Shown in pieces: positions 12,396 to 24,680 of a stretch of DNA of 64,000 nucleotides (its first letter is position 1; each line of letters begins with the position of its first letter). Source of the DNA: Chlorops oryzae (taxonomy: Eukaryota > Arthropoda > Insecta > Diptera > Chloropidae). The position numbers were made by a program, and so were the translations under genes. Below the pieces are notes generated by a model. It saw only the letters and a program-made list of their open reading frames with translations. It was not told the origin of the DNA and searched no databases. Location: positions 145,846,920 through 145,910,919 of the forward strand of contig CM035806.1 of the NCBI GenBank assembly GCA_020466095.1. The letters run 5' to 3'.

Positions 12396-14271
12396 AAATA
12401 GATCTCCAAGTGGTACGGATTTTCTCTGTCAGGATCTTTTAGCCATCTATGAATTTTTTTTTTTTTAGTTTTCGTGTTTCGTAATACTCAAAAGGGGGAT
12501 GTGAAGAAAATACATATGTTTCTCCCTTGGTAAGAAACTCCTCTGCTCCATTTAGTAAATGGTTTGACTTTGTATGTACCCAAATATGTCCTTCAATCCA
12601 TCGAAACGAAATGATGGAAAATATTCGAAGATTATGTAAGTATTTATTTGCAAATTCCCTACTGGGTCATCTCAAGCATTGGCACACAATGTACTGTATT
12701 GTTGTTAGAGATAAGGAAATGAAGAGATTGCGACTAAGATGGTCTCGCAGATAACGGACAAATGCTTTTGAATTTATGAAGCTTTTATTTTTTAGTGTAA
12801 AAGAGTCTCGAATTATTAGGGTTTCAAATAATTCTTTTTTATCGATTGGAGGGAGGATGAAATTCGAAATAAAATCCTAAATTCATCATTATCGGTCCTA
12901 ATGCAATGTCCGTATAATGTGCTGATAATAAGGTGAAATTTCGGTTTGGTTTTTCGTTTTTCTTCGTTTTTCTTTTTTGGGTTTCAAAGGCCCTTCTGAA
13001 AGTGTTTTAATTTTTTGTCATCATAATGCATAGAAAGAGCTTGGAAGTGGCAAATCGAAATGAAAACAAAAAAATTAAAAAGAAATAAATCAAAACTCCT
13101 TTCTGGAGAGAGACGATGTCTAAGAAGGAGTTTGATTTCTTTGGCAAATTTGGAGTGCTGTTGCTTTTGGGATTTGCGTGAGGCTGGACATTAGATTGGA
13201 GCATAGCATGACAGTACTTTTGATGAAGTGTGCGCATGCGCAATGGCAAGACAACGGTCTTAACACGTCGAGAAGGCAACGAGCCCAGGCCATGGCCAGG
13301 CAGTACTTTTAAGATTGTTTTTTACTTTTTTTTTTTTTTTTTAGAGGAACACATGTCGCATGTGTCGTTGCAGCTCGAATCGAGTTTCGCATTTCGTTTC
13401 TCCAGGCCTTCTCGACTGCTCGGCAAATAGTGTCGATGTCTGTCCGTCCCTTCGTCCGTCCGTCCGTCCGTCCATCCGTTCAATCCATCCGACCGTCTAT
13501 CTGACTAAATACCCGAATGTTCAAACGTTTAAATGGCTCAATGACTGCTGGCAGTTCTGCAACGCCCGCACTGAAGCGCGGTGCGCTATCAGCCTCTGTC
13601 TTGCCAGAGCTCCTATCGCCACGGAGCCAGCTAGCGAGCGAGATCCAACGAGTCTACAACGAGCACTTTTGGTAGCTTAAAAGGCAATTAGGATTTATTA
13701 AAAGCGCCTTGAAGTGCTGCTTAAATGCATGATGAATCATGAATGATTGAAAAATGTTCACATCGCCGGCTGCGGGCTGACTTAGCTGACTGCCTCAATG
13801 CCTCAATGCCGCAATGCCGCAATGCCTCGATGGCTGAATGGGGCTCAGTGGCTCAATGGCAAGAAAAGAAAAAAGCGTGTGGGAAGTGGGAACACACCGA
13901 GCTCACTCTGGCTTCTAACTGGGTTACATGTGTGCATCGTGTTGCACAGAGATTTTCTATTATACTGTGATACGGAAAAATATTGTTAATTGGCAAAAAA
14001 TAAAAAAATAAAAATAAAGAAAAAAAAATTAAATAAAAATAAAGTGCAAAAAACCCAGACCTAATGTGAAACGATCGTGCGATGGCCGACATAAGCCGTT
14101 TTTTTTTTCTTTCTTCCTTTTGCAAGCGGAATTCCTTGGTGGCATCTCAGAGAGGATCAAATTTTGAAATAAGCTCCAATGCCAGCGAAAATGCAGGTCC
14201 TTCTTGAAAGGATATGAATTCACACTACGAATAAATTACAAGCGTAGAGCCTGCAGGTTATCGGGGGCATT
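12396..14271. other. noncoding DNA
   Basis: No supported gene. It holds a GTCC run at 13442-13474, a CAATGCCTCAATGCCGCAATGC repeat near 13797-13850 (key motif CAATGCC), an A-rich stretch at 13995-14045 and one NRF-1-type palindrome listed separately. Confidence 0.6.
13232..13241. promoter_or_regulatory. GCGCATGCGC palindrome (NRF-1/Ewg-type site)
   Basis: Exact GCGCATGCGC inside TGCGCATGCGCA. This is the known consensus of NRF-1 in vertebrates and its fly relative Ewg. Binding here is inference. The alternating purine-pyrimidine sequence is also compatible with Z-DNA. Confidence 0.4.
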
Positions 14272-14315
<44 letters not shown>

Positions 14316-14343
14316 TCTCTCCCTCTCTCTCTATTTTTCTCTT
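14272..14343. repeat. (CT)n microsatellite
   Basis: A run of CT dinucleotides with a few interruptions, 72 bp long. Confidence 0.9.
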
Positions 14344-15126
14344 TTAAATTCTTAGGATGATAAATACTCTCATCTTCTGATGATGAGGAATGTAGCTAAA
14401 ATGATGTCACAACAACGAGTATCAACAATTGAGCCGGACTCCGCCTCTCATCCTCGTCCTCATCCTCATCCTCATGCGCATCGCTATCGTCATTGTCGTC
14501 GTCATGCTCTCCTCCTCATCCATGTCCCAGAAAGCATTTCACATTATGTTTCTCACCATCCGAATCGACATCGGCATCGGCTTCGCAAAATGAAATCGCA
14601 TATTAAGTGAGTACAACCCCAAAATTATCACAATGGGGCATCAAGACATATGTATCTTCACCGCAAGCCTTCGCCTTCGCCTCCACCCCCTCGTCCGCAT
14701 TCCGCTCGCCGCACTCCCCCAGTTCGCCACAACTCACCACTGCTCGCACGCTTCAATCGCAGGAAGAGCCATGAAAAAGACCCGATCGAAATCATTAAAT
14801 TGTATTTGCTTTTGTTCGCTCTGCCGCCTTCCTGAAGGTCCCCCAGGTTCTCTTGGGTCTTTCCAATCTTCATCCCAGCATCGGTGCATATCACCCATCG
14901 CAATGAAGATCCGTTGCAATCCAACAGATGACGGCTATGCCGATGTTGATGCCGTTGCCGATTTCGATTCTCGATGACGATGTTGATGACGAGTCGTCGT
15001 CCGACGGCCAACGTCGATTCAATCGACAACGGCAACGGCGACGACGATGACGACGACGACGGCGATTGTGATTGCGCAGTTGGATTATAATAATTTAACA
15101 TCATCATAATAAAACAATCAACGCAT

Positions 15127-15136
15127 GCGCATGCGC
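15127..15136. promoter_or_regulatory. GCGCATGCGC palindrome (NRF-1/Ewg-type site)
   Basis: Exact palindrome inside a GCATGCGCATGCGCATG run, so two overlapping half-sites extend it on the left. Functional binding is inference only. Confidence 0.4.
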
Positions 15137-15539
15137 ATGAGCGGCAGGTTTGCGCGCGGAGTGGGCGCCATAGGACCTTCTTTCCCTTTTCTTTTTCTTT
15201 TTCTTTTTCTTTTATTTATTTCATTTTTTTATTTTTTTTTTTTGTTGTTTGTTTTTCATTTCTTTGTGTTTGTGGGAGGAAGGAAACTCCAGTATCCATT
15301 TCGGAGGTCTTTTACTGATTTTCTTGTTGTTGTTGCTGTTGTTTATGATGTTTCTGTTGCCGCTTTTGTTAGCACAATGCAGTTGTTGTAATTTTTGTTA
15401 CCTTAAAGGGTATACGATAAATTGAGAGGTCACTTGCGGCCGCATACAAGCACACACTCACACACATACAAATATGTAGTGCGATACGACGCACTTGCAA
15501 TTTATGTTGATTGCATGCAACATGAAACGCTTTTCTCAC

Positions 15540-15714
15540 ACTCAAAAAAAAAAAAAAAAAAAAAAAAACTATAAAACTAGATAAAATATCCTTTAAAAAA
15601 TTCCAAATTCTCTTCAATGCCGAATTCTCCATAATTGATTCAGAATTGAGTTGAAAAAAATTGATTCTCAAAAAAAAAAAAAATAGGGCCCTTGACAGAA
15701 CATTTTTTCACAGT
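15540..15714. mobile_element. Possible CACTS-type MITE
   Basis: The left CACTCAAAAAAA and the right TTTTTTCACAGTG (opposite strand CACTGTGAAAAAA) resemble the termini of the elements at 16697, 29463 and 60489. The right end is followed by TA but the left by CA. The interior is AT-rich with repeated AATTCT/AGAATT. A weak call. Confidence 0.3.
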
Positions 15715-16064
15715 GTACGACGACGATCAATTGCTCGAATCAAACTCTTTACGGCACAGAATTTTCATTGTTGTTTTTTTTCTGCTTCATATGATATTTG
15801 CAGGTTTTTGCGAATCGTCTTTCGGTCTTTTTATTTCTCCTCATCTTCTTCTTCTTCATAGTTCTTATTTTTACCTTTTTTTTTTTGATTTTTTTTTTTC
15901 GTTTTTGATCGTCTTCTTGCGACTTTGGCATTGCTTGCGCCAACGTAATTGATGTGCTCGTCTGACCTGTAGGAGTTTTTAAATCACAGATTATCTCCAG
16001 CAGACAATTGTAAGCTTTTGCATTTTTCAGATACGCCTATTGTTTATATATTATCGCATTATGT

Positions 16065-16098
<34 letters not shown>

Positions 16099-16827
16099 GT
16101 ATATATATCCAGGGTACGTGCTAAGCGATGAGCCATGAGCGATGAGCGAGCTAGTTCACGTCCCAGCCATGCATGTGGGCATACTCCCATTCCAGCACAC
16201 ATGCCCCACACTGCCCCACTGGCTATATCTCTATTTGGATTCGAATTCTTATACGTTTTCGGACTCCGATGCAATGCTGGAACAGTCAGTCCGGGCCTCT
16301 TCTGACCTCAGAACGTTCTCAACGCAGGGAGATATAAAAAAACTGAGATTCCTCCTTAATCCGTTGCGCATGTTGGGACCCAATCGAGCTGTTTGATTTC
16401 CGGTGTGAAGACCACATCGCTTTTATACATGCGTACATACTTACGTTTTCTTTATATTTATTGTTTCACACAGATTTCGAAATGTGTGAGTGTTTGAGCT
16501 TATGATGCTCTAGGTTAAATTTTGGCTGATGTAAGCCCGGTTTAAAGAGGGATAATTACTCGCTAAATATCCTATGAATTGATATCGGAAAAACATAGAA
16601 ATTTTCTCTGTAGCCATTTCATGAGGAAGGATTAATAAATAACATGAGAGTGTTGAGTAGAGTAACCTTTAAAGAGACTGTGAAAGGACAGTGCTACACT
16701 GAGCTAAAACTCGTAGTAAAAATAACAAAAACGTAGTTAATTTAACTACGAACAGCAATGATTTGGCTCTATTAACGGACGTAGTTCAAATAGCCACAAG
16801 CGTAGTAATAAGGTTAAAATTCGAAAG

Positions 16828-16880
16828 TAGTAGCAAATCCTAAGTCGGCGGGTTCGATCCCCGGTCTAGCAGGCGTAAAT
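16828..16880 (+). repeat. tRNA-like segment (B box, partial)
   Basis: GGGTTCGATCCCCGG is a strong pol III B-box and T-loop match with a four-base stem. An A-box-like TAGCAAATCC lies about 20 nt upstream, too close for a complete tRNA. A T run follows at about 16891. This is a degraded or partial tRNA-derived module inside the TIR element. Confidence 0.5.
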
Positions 16881-16914
16881 GTAAAAAAAATTTTTTTTTT
16901 ATAAATAATAACTA

Positions 16915-17973
16915 GAGCTCGGATTTTGAATTTTTTGCATTTAACTGTGCTTTTTGAATATTTTATTCACTGAAGCAGCTTTTTTTTTGTTAATTTGACA
17001 ATTAAACATTTTAATAGGCATACTAAATCGAATTAATTTAATATTTTTGACTGTGAATTTTTTGAATATTTTGAATTTTTTGCATTTTTGTTTGAATATT
17101 TTGAATTTTTTGCATGTTTGTTTGAATTTTTTTGAATATTTTGAATTTTTTGCATTTTTGTTTGAATTTTTTTGAATTTTTTGCATTTTTTTTTGAATTT
17201 TTTTTTTTTTAATATTTTGAATTTTATGCATTTTTGTTTAAATATTTTGAATTTTTTGCATTTTGGTTTGAATTTTTTTTGGATATTTTGAATTTTTTGC
17301 ATTTATGTTTGAATTTTTTTTGAATTTTTTGCATTTTTGTTTGAATTTTTTTGAATATTTTGAATTTTTTGCATTCATGTTTGAATTTTTTTTTTTTGAA
17401 TATTTTTTGAATATTTTGAATTTTATGCATTTTTGTTTGAATATTTTGAATTTTTTTGAATTTTTTTGAAAATTTTTTTGAATTTTTATTAAGAATAATT
17501 TTTTGAAATATATAAACAAATGAAAGAAAAAATTCAAAAAAACATTTAAAAAAAATTGCAAAAAATTAAAAAAAAATTTTAAAAAATTCAAAAAAAAAAT
17601 AAAAATAAATCAAAATATTCAAAAAATATTTTAAAAAATTAAAAAAAAATGCAAAAAATTCAAAAAATATTCAAAAAAATTCAAACACAAATGCAAAAAA
17701 TTCAAAATATTCAAAAAATATTCCAAAAAAAATTCAAACAAAAATGCAAAAAATCAAAATATTCAAAAAATTCACAGTCAAAAATTCCAAATTACTTAAT
17801 TTGATTTAGTATGTCTATTAAAATGTTGAATTGTCAAATTAACAAAAAAAGCCTACTTCAGTAAATAAAATATTTAAAAAGCACAGTTAAATGCAAAAAA
17901 ATTCAAAAAAATTCACAATATTCAATAAATTCAAATAATTCAAAAAAATTCAAAATATTCAAAATCCGAGCTC
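16915..17973. mobile_element. Foldback element, GAGCTCGG ends, TTTGAATTTTTTGCAT arrays
   Basis: The two halves are inverted copies. The left GAGCTCGGATTTTGAATTTT and the right mirror ending AAAATCCGAGCTC are flanked by TA at 16913-16914 and 17974-17975. Each arm carries the block with GTTAATTTGACAATT..AACATTTTAATAGGCATACTAAATCGAAT. The left arm then holds a TTTGAATTTTTTGCATTT array and the right arm its complement. Arms of nearly 500 bp could form a very long hairpin. Non-coding. Confidence 0.75.
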
Positions 17974-18320
17974 TACTCATGGCTGTTAGCCCTGCTGGTG
18001 GCTTGGGACCATTTGGTCCAAAATTCAACTTTTTTGAGGCCAATATTTGGACACTGATGAAATCTATTTACTTTCAGCCATAAAAATCTTCTTGTAATCA
18101 GCTCAAATTCTCATTTTGACTATTTATAAGATATTTTGTATGAAAAATAAACCGTGGATCAAATGTTTTCTAAAGCATTTTGTGCCACTGTCTTAAGGTA
18201 ACAGCAGGGTTAAAGTCATGTTTGAATGCGTCCGTATTACAGTTTTGCTGTAATATAACAACGGTCGTAGTACACTACGAATCGTTGTTAATTACACAAT
18301 CGTAGTTTTCGCTCAGTGTA

Positions 18321-20689
18321 AGAATCAGATATAAGTTCTTTCAAAAGCAAGTCGTAGTGCTGGAGGTACCCTCAAAAGTTGTCCGACCAATTGCCCATTC
18401 TTAAAACTCATCCTTACTTATGTATCTATGTCTCCTCCAATAAATCTATCGAAGTTCGTCAATATAAAGCAATTCCTTTGATAAGATTGATCGATGGACG
18501 AGCTAACCGATAGACAGGAGGTAGAACGATGGACAGGCGAACTTATAGACAGGCTAACCTACGGACAGACCAAACACACATACCATAGAGTCGAATATCA
18601 TCATGACGCCGATTATTTTTCTACATACAGTGAACTACGGATAAATGCAAAAAGCTCACAAGAGCAAAAGGTGCTCTACTGTACTCTACTGTAATTGAAA
18701 TGATCTACATATTTTGAATGGTTCTGGACGTTATGAAAAATGCGCACACCGACGGAACAGTCCCTCGACTTAGAGTGTTTGAAAAATTTAGTCTATTAAG
18801 GGTTAATGAATTGCAATTTTACATAAATAGCATTGTCCTAGAATGGCGCATTATTTGAGTGGAAGCATCCCCCCATTTTTAACTCATCCAAATTAATCTG
18901 ATAAATCGTCATGATCACCCACTCAGCCACTCATTTGACTATGTTATGTTGGTTTAAGTTACGTAACGCAATGCTGCGCTACAAATTGGCTTACCTATTC
19001 TATAAAAAGAAATAGGGCTTAATAGCCACTTTGACCATTCCGATTACATGCATTAGCATTATTCGCAATCCCCGTCGCCTCTCTACGCGTCTCTACGCCA
19101 CTACTACTGCGATGACCAACCTCGAGCGGATGTGAGCTATGAGCGAGCGCACACGTAGATTCGTCAAAATCATTTGCTTCACATATTGAATTGACTCGAG
19201 GACCACATGCAATCACTGTCAGAGGAAAAAGCAGAGCGAGGCGCATTCATCCCATTTCGGGCATCGACATCATCCATGTTGTAGGGACACATCAGCGTAC
19301 ATCTGAGAGCATGTAGGTTGGCGTGCGATATTCATACTCTGATCGTGGGTGGAAATTGCCAGCTGAGCACCGTCGAGTCAAGCTCATTTATTAATAGCTC
19401 ATGCCCAAGCTCATGCTCCTGGTCCGGCTCTTGATTATGCAGCGCGCCGTCCGTTGATCGTTGATCGTTGATCTGCGGCGAGGGTGATGCCAAATTCCAA
19501 GTCGAAGTCGCCGAACCTCTCGATGTGAGGCCTTTGCATGTCAGACGATTTGATTCAGGCTTTTTAATGGCCATTAAATTTTCGAAAAGGAAATGATAAG
19601 TGCACGGGCCTCAATGGGTCATGGGGCTTCAATAAATCGATCAATTCGAATTTCCAAAAATGCATTCTTATTAAATTGAACGCTTTTGTGTTTCCGTTCT
19701 TAGACCAAAGATCGGATAAAACTAGAAGCTCAACATTTTTCTTTCGGAAGTTCACCTTCAGCAGATTCATATCTCCATACGATTGGCTTCTATGTACAAT
19801 GTACTTACACATAATTCAAAATTTCCTATGGAACGCTAAAAGGCATTTGTTCCGAGTCCAAAATCGATGCGCTGTTCTTACATGCATTCCCATGGACACA
19901 GCAAACTCCTTTGGCGTGTGCCCCCCAAAAAATTACTCTAAGCATTTCAGTCGGCGGCACAGGCACAGGCAAAGTGTTTCATTGTTGCTATTTGCGAATT
20001 TTTGCATACGAAATTGCTATTCTTGAGACAATTTTCTCGAAAATTGCGAGCATTACGAAAGAAATTGCTTTTACCGGGCTTAGAGTTCCATCAAAAAGAA
20101 CAAATGAGCAAATAACAAAGCTGAAGTCGGTCAAGCCCGACTATGATATACCCAACTTTCCGATAATATTGGCGCATAGTATTTTGCTTTTCCGTATGGA
20201 AATTGGAAAAAAATCAATGTATACTTATGGGCGTGATAGTGGCGGATATCTCGGGTTTTCACTTTGGCTCATTCTCGGGGCACGAAATACATGCGTGTGA
20301 TTGGTGCAGCCACTTCGAAGGAGATCCGACGGACAGACGAATATTTTAATCTTATACATATTCATCTCATATGAGCCCACATTTTCCAAAAAATAAACCC
20401 CCCGAAAAATAGGTATTTTTGATGAAAATCGATATGCAATTAATTTTGGAGCCTTTGAATACCATTTATGGCAAAAAAAAAACCGCTTATGTTTTAATAT
20501 ATCATGCAATAAAGGGTTAATAAGACCATTTACAGCAATAACAAAGTTTCTCAATTATATGTATATCATGCAGTAAAATCTCTTTTTTTTATGGGTCTCG
20601 GGTCTTGCCCTCTGGAGAAGTGGGGGCACTGCGACCATTAATAGATCTATTGTGCCAACAGTAAAACGCTTAGCAGATTCCAGGGACGT
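18321..20689. other. noncoding DNA
   Basis: No gene is recognised. Moderately long open frames (for example 19911-20300) lack any recognisable domain. The segment has no large repeats and may be unique intergenic or intronic DNA. Confidence 0.55.
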
Positions 20690-21330
20690 TAACCGGGTGG
20701 AAAATTTGCCCGGTTTGGTTCGGCGGTTCGAAACGTGTTTGAACTTTTGGATTGGTTCGTGTTCGTCAAACCGGTTTTTCTACTTCTTTGAACCGGCGTT
20801 TCGGTTCGGTTCATCGGTTCGGGCACGTTCGGGTTCACGTGTTCCCACTTATAACGCAATATTTTACCATTTAGGGTTAAAATTTGCACAATAAAAAGTT
20901 AGTGGTGGTTACCTTACTCATATCAGAGATGGTATCGATACTAATTTCATAAGAATATCGACTTTGATTTTTTTATTTTTGGTCTATGGGAGCATGGTTG
21001 CAGGAAAAAATGAAACACCGAGAACCTTTACAAAAAGTGGTTAGGTTTTCGGTTCGGTTCAAAAATTTGTAAAAATCTTCGGTTCGGTTCATCAGCAGAT
21101 AAAAGCGGTTTTCCGGTTCAAAACCGGTTCGGTTCAAAACGCGTTTCGGTTCAAAATCGGTAGGGTTCAAAACCGGTTCGGTTCAAAACCGGTTCGGTTC
21201 AAAACCGGTTCGGTTCAAAACCGGTTCGTTTCAAAACCGGTTCGGTTCAAAACCGGTTCGTTTCAAAACCGGTTCGGTTCAAAACCGGTTGCCGGCTAAC
21301 GCTTCAAAACCGGTTGCACGCGTTCAAAAC
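20690..21330. repeat. CCGGTTCGGTTC repeat region with a 16-bp tandem array
   Basis: From 21118 to about 21300 the 16-mer AAAACCGGTTCGGTTC repeats about ten times with few changes. Looser GGTTCGGTTC and AACCGG motifs occur at 20694-20840 and 21040-21117. CCGGTT/AACCGG gives each unit local dyad symmetry. No coding meaning is seen. Confidence 0.85.
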
Positions 21331-23012
21331 CATTGTAGATTCAGTTCTCGATCCTGATCAAGTGTTATTTTTCTAAATAGCCGGGTTCATTCTAAAGCGT
21401 TACGAGATGAGTCAAAAACGAATGTTGCACCGGCTCAACGCTAAGTAAAAAAAACGGATTGCAGCATTTCACGAAGACATTGAGATTGTGAAGAGAGTTG
21501 GTTAATAAAGTCACAGCTGGGTACCTACTTTCTTTTAAAAGCATCAGGAATTCCTTATGCAAAGTTTATGTAATTGAGTAAAAAACGGATTGCAGCATTT
21601 CATTCGAAACATTGAATATTAAGAGATTGGTTAATAAATTCCACTTTTCCTCTTGTCAAATTGATCGTTCATCTCTGTTCTTTGAATTCGTCCCATTGTA
21701 GTTCTTTGTGAAATGATCGCGAATGAACAGAACAGATATCTAGATATGTTAAAACAAATGGCAGTTAAAAGAATAAAGGTATATGGCCACGCCCATTCAT
21801 TATTATATGTTCATTGACTGATTAGAGATCTCGTTCTTTCCCATTCTCACTCCTTCGTCATCTGATCGCATTCAATTAAGAGTGTGAATGAGTCCGTTTA
21901 GCCGAGCTCTGCCTGTCTGGTTGGCTGATCAATTAAGCACGCATATTGCGAGATCGGCTCAATTAAAGCAGGCCGCAGGCAGTTGAATATCAAATGCCGT
22001 TCAGTGACGGCCCATTTCGCACTAATGATAGCCATTAAAACAGCTTTATTTGGCCCGAATGCCACTGAGCGATTGAGCCGCTGAGCCACTGAGCCACTGA
22101 GCCGCTTGAGCCATCGAGTGCGCATAATCGCATCCAATCAGTCCAAAAATATCGAAACGCGCTTCAAAACCAGAGCATTTCGTATCTCTAACGCCCGTAT
22201 GGATGGCATATTATGTCAATAGTCGCTCCACACGACACACGCGACCGACCGCTCAAATCCGCCGCTCCACATTCGATGAAAACGATGCGAAAATCGAAAT
22301 CAAAGAATCGAGCTTTTACCATACCTACAATGGGCGAGCGGGTGGTTGGTGGGGGATCGCGGCCGATGGCGGTTGGGTTGGCTGGTCGGTCGGCCGGTCT
22401 GGGCTTAGAGCTTCGAATTGCGCCAATTCGATGCGAAAGATTTTCAATTTTTACCGAAAAAAACCGCTGCAGGCTGTAGTCTGCAGCGCGCTGCGTTTTG
22501 CTGTGTTATCGTCAGACCGCATCGGCAGCAAATCGAGCTGCAAACGTTTGACAGGCAATCAGGCGAGGCATTTATGCCGCTCAGGCTCAAGCTCAGGCGC
22601 TCATGCATTGGCTCAGCTCAATTCGGCGCTCAACTCAACTCAATTCAATTCAATTCAGTTTGCCTCGTCATCTCGTCTCGTCTTGTCTCGTATCGTATCG
22701 TCTCGTCTCGTCTCAGCTCCACTGACAGTCAGTGAGTCGGACTGATCGACTGGCTGCACCGCTAGACGTTGGGCTCCATTCTTTTCCTCGATCGAGATGC
22801 AATTTACTATGTATTGCGATTGCTTCAACAAGTCGAGCTGAGCTGTCGATACTTTTGGGAAAATCTTTTTGGAAAATCTAAATCAAATCAGGCAAGTGGG
22901 CTGCCATAACACCGCACAATGAGCGATTAAATTGGCTCATTCACTCGATGGCTTGATCATTCAGAAAAGAAGACGAAAACGATGGCGACGGCGAGGGCGA
23001 GTGTGAGTGAGG

Positions 23013-23022
23013 GCGCATGCGC
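23013..23022. promoter_or_regulatory. GCGCATGCGC palindrome (NRF-1/Ewg-type site)
   Basis: Exact GCGCATGCGC within GGGCGCATGCGCAAC. The third of four copies in the window. Function is inferred from consensus only. Confidence 0.4.
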
Positions 23023-23553
23023 AACTTGCTGGCGCAGCTTTTGTTCGTACGAGGGTTCATGAATATACACTCATACCGCATATTTGCTTCTGCCTTTTTT
23101 ATTTTTCTTTGTTGCTGTTGTTATTGTTATTGCAGTTGTTGCTTTTGTCTCCTGTCTATGTGTCATTAGTGTCTATTTAACATAATAAGATACTAAACGT
23201 TTGATTTCATCTGCGCATGGGTGTTTCGTTGTTCACTTTGACACTGCCCTCCATTCAAATAAGTTCTGACGAGGGCTCAACTTTAGAAACGATTATGTTG
23301 CGACCTGAAATTGGGTATGAAAAAATTATAGTTATTTAAAGTTTTTAAACCTTTCAACGTTTCGGAAAGAAAACTTACGGGGCTTATTTTATTTTAGTTT
23401 TCTTGCTCTGAAATACAGCAACAGGATGCCAACGATTTTTTTTTTTTAATTTAGGAAGCAATTTTACTACACTCCTATCTTTGTGTTTGTGTAAAAATTT
23501 TTTTTTATAAGTATATTGGTCTTTTTTTTTAATCCGAAATTATGTTCTCATTA

Positions 23554-23722
23554 GGGGTATTCACAAAGGCGTCGGAAAATAGGAAAGACGGAAAATCAGA
23601 AAATTTTAACTGCTTAAAAAGTTGTGCAAGATACAAAAAAAGTTTAAAAATTTTTAAGAAGTCGCATTTTTCCGATTTTCTCCGACTTTCCAACGTTTTT
23701 AACACGCCTTTGTGAATACCCC
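23554..23722. mobile_element. 169-bp MITE with perfect 19-bp termini
   Basis: GGGGTATTCACAAAGGCGT at the left is exactly inverted at the right end. TA flanks both sides (23552-23553, 23723-23724). The interior keeps further symmetry (TCGGAAAAT..ATTTTTCCGA). No coding sequence. The perfect termini suggest a fairly recent insertion. Confidence 0.8.
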
Positions 23723-24554
23723 TATTATAAAATTCTAAATTCTATCGAATAAAAGCTGTTCTGTTGTTAGATTGAGGGCCTGTAAAACCCTCTGCTCAAT
23801 GAATTAAATATGCTGCAAAGTAAAAACTTTGTGATTATTAAATGCCCATATGCAAATGGCCGATAGTTTAAATTCACCCGTATCACGATGACGATGATTC
23901 CATTGAGAGTATTTGGATTTCTTTTGCTTTGGTTCTCTCGTCGATCTTCCGCTAAGCAGACTTAGCCAAATGACTCTATTTTGTTAAAGAAATTATAAGT
24001 TAATTAAAATAAATTAATCACCTTACGCCGCTCGATTAATTCACTTCGTTTTTTTTTTGTTGCAATTCACCAGCAATCCGTCACAGACAATTTATACTAA
24101 GAAAACCGTAGAAGTTGAAGGAAGACAAAATAACTGTAGTTGGTCCACATTCCTTTAGCAACTAACTGGCTGGCTCAGAGCGGCGAGTCTTTCATTCGTG
24201 TGGGCGTTAACAGGTTTTTTTTTTTTCGAAAGCGTGTCTGCGTAAGTCAGGAGCTAATTAAATGGCGTTAATGAGCTGCAAATCGTCGCACGTGATGTTG
24301 ACGGCGCGTCGGTAATGATGGTCGTCTGTGCAATGCTACTAAAATTCGTAGGAGCGATGACGGGGAAGAAGAAATCATAGATGTTTTTGAATAGGTAGTT
24401 TTTTTTTAAAGCGTAAAGCTGTGGATAACCTACATATGAACATACATATATATGTACCACTGAAAACATGAACAAAAAGTTTTTAAATACAGTCAAGACT
24501 TTTAAACAAATTTCAAAGATCAGATATTTATTTTTCTGAAGACAGAATTCGTTA

Positions 24555-24680
24555 TAGAGAGAGCAAGAGTGAGAGAGAGGCAGCAACAGCGCGAGAGAGA
24601 CAGCGAGAGAGACAGAGCGAGAGAGACAGAGCGAGAAAGACAGAATGAAATAGACAGAGCGTGAGAGCGATGAGGAGCGA
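24555..24680. repeat. GAGAGAGACAGAGC repeat
   Basis: Purine-rich tandem of GAGAGACAGAGC units directly to the left of the TGATGAT tract. Confidence 0.8.

Larger units (their letters stand above)
14344..16694. other. noncoding DNA
   Basis: No gene is recognised. It includes CATCCTCATCCTCATC at 14462-14475, GACGAC runs near 15040-15060, (CTTTTT)n at 15186-15215, a CA/TA microsatellite at 16064-16110 and the NRF-1-type palindrome at 15127. A weak TIR candidate at 15540-15717 is listed separately. Confidence 0.6.
16695..18320. mobile_element. TIR element with ACTACG subterminal palindromes and a tRNA-like segment
   Basis: The left end reads TA-CACTGAGCTAAAACT (TA at 16695-16696). The right end, on the opposite strand, reads TA-CACTGAGCGAAAACT (ending at 18320). 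Inside each end the motif CGTAGT/ACTACG is repeated: on the left near 16711, 16732, 16745, 16780 and 16801, including a near-perfect CGTAGTTAA..TTAACTACG palindrome; on the right near 18265, 18274 and 18301. A B-box-bearing tRNA-like segment lies at 16828-16880. A 1.06-kb foldback element (16915-17973) is inserted beside it. No transposase is seen. The layout matches the elements at 41544 and 60489. Confidence 0.6.
21331..24539. other. noncoding DNA
   Basis: No gene is supported. Notable local features are GAGCCACT repeats at 22070-22100, a CAATT run near 22632-22655 and CTCGT/CGTAT pentamers at 22670-22710. Also present are an imperfect direct duplication of ACGGATTGCAGCATTTC (21453 and 21585), the palindrome at 23013 and the MITE at 23554. 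Confidence 0.55.

Noticed and set aside
11686..12409. Two frames of about 220 codons on opposite strands
   Set aside because: Products of the GAGAGAGC repeat.
19911..20300. 129-codon open frame
   Set aside because: No recognisable domain; composition typical of noncoding DNA.
22203..22745. 180-codon open frame
   Set aside because: Its C-terminal part is translated from CAATT and CTCGT simple repeats; no domain.
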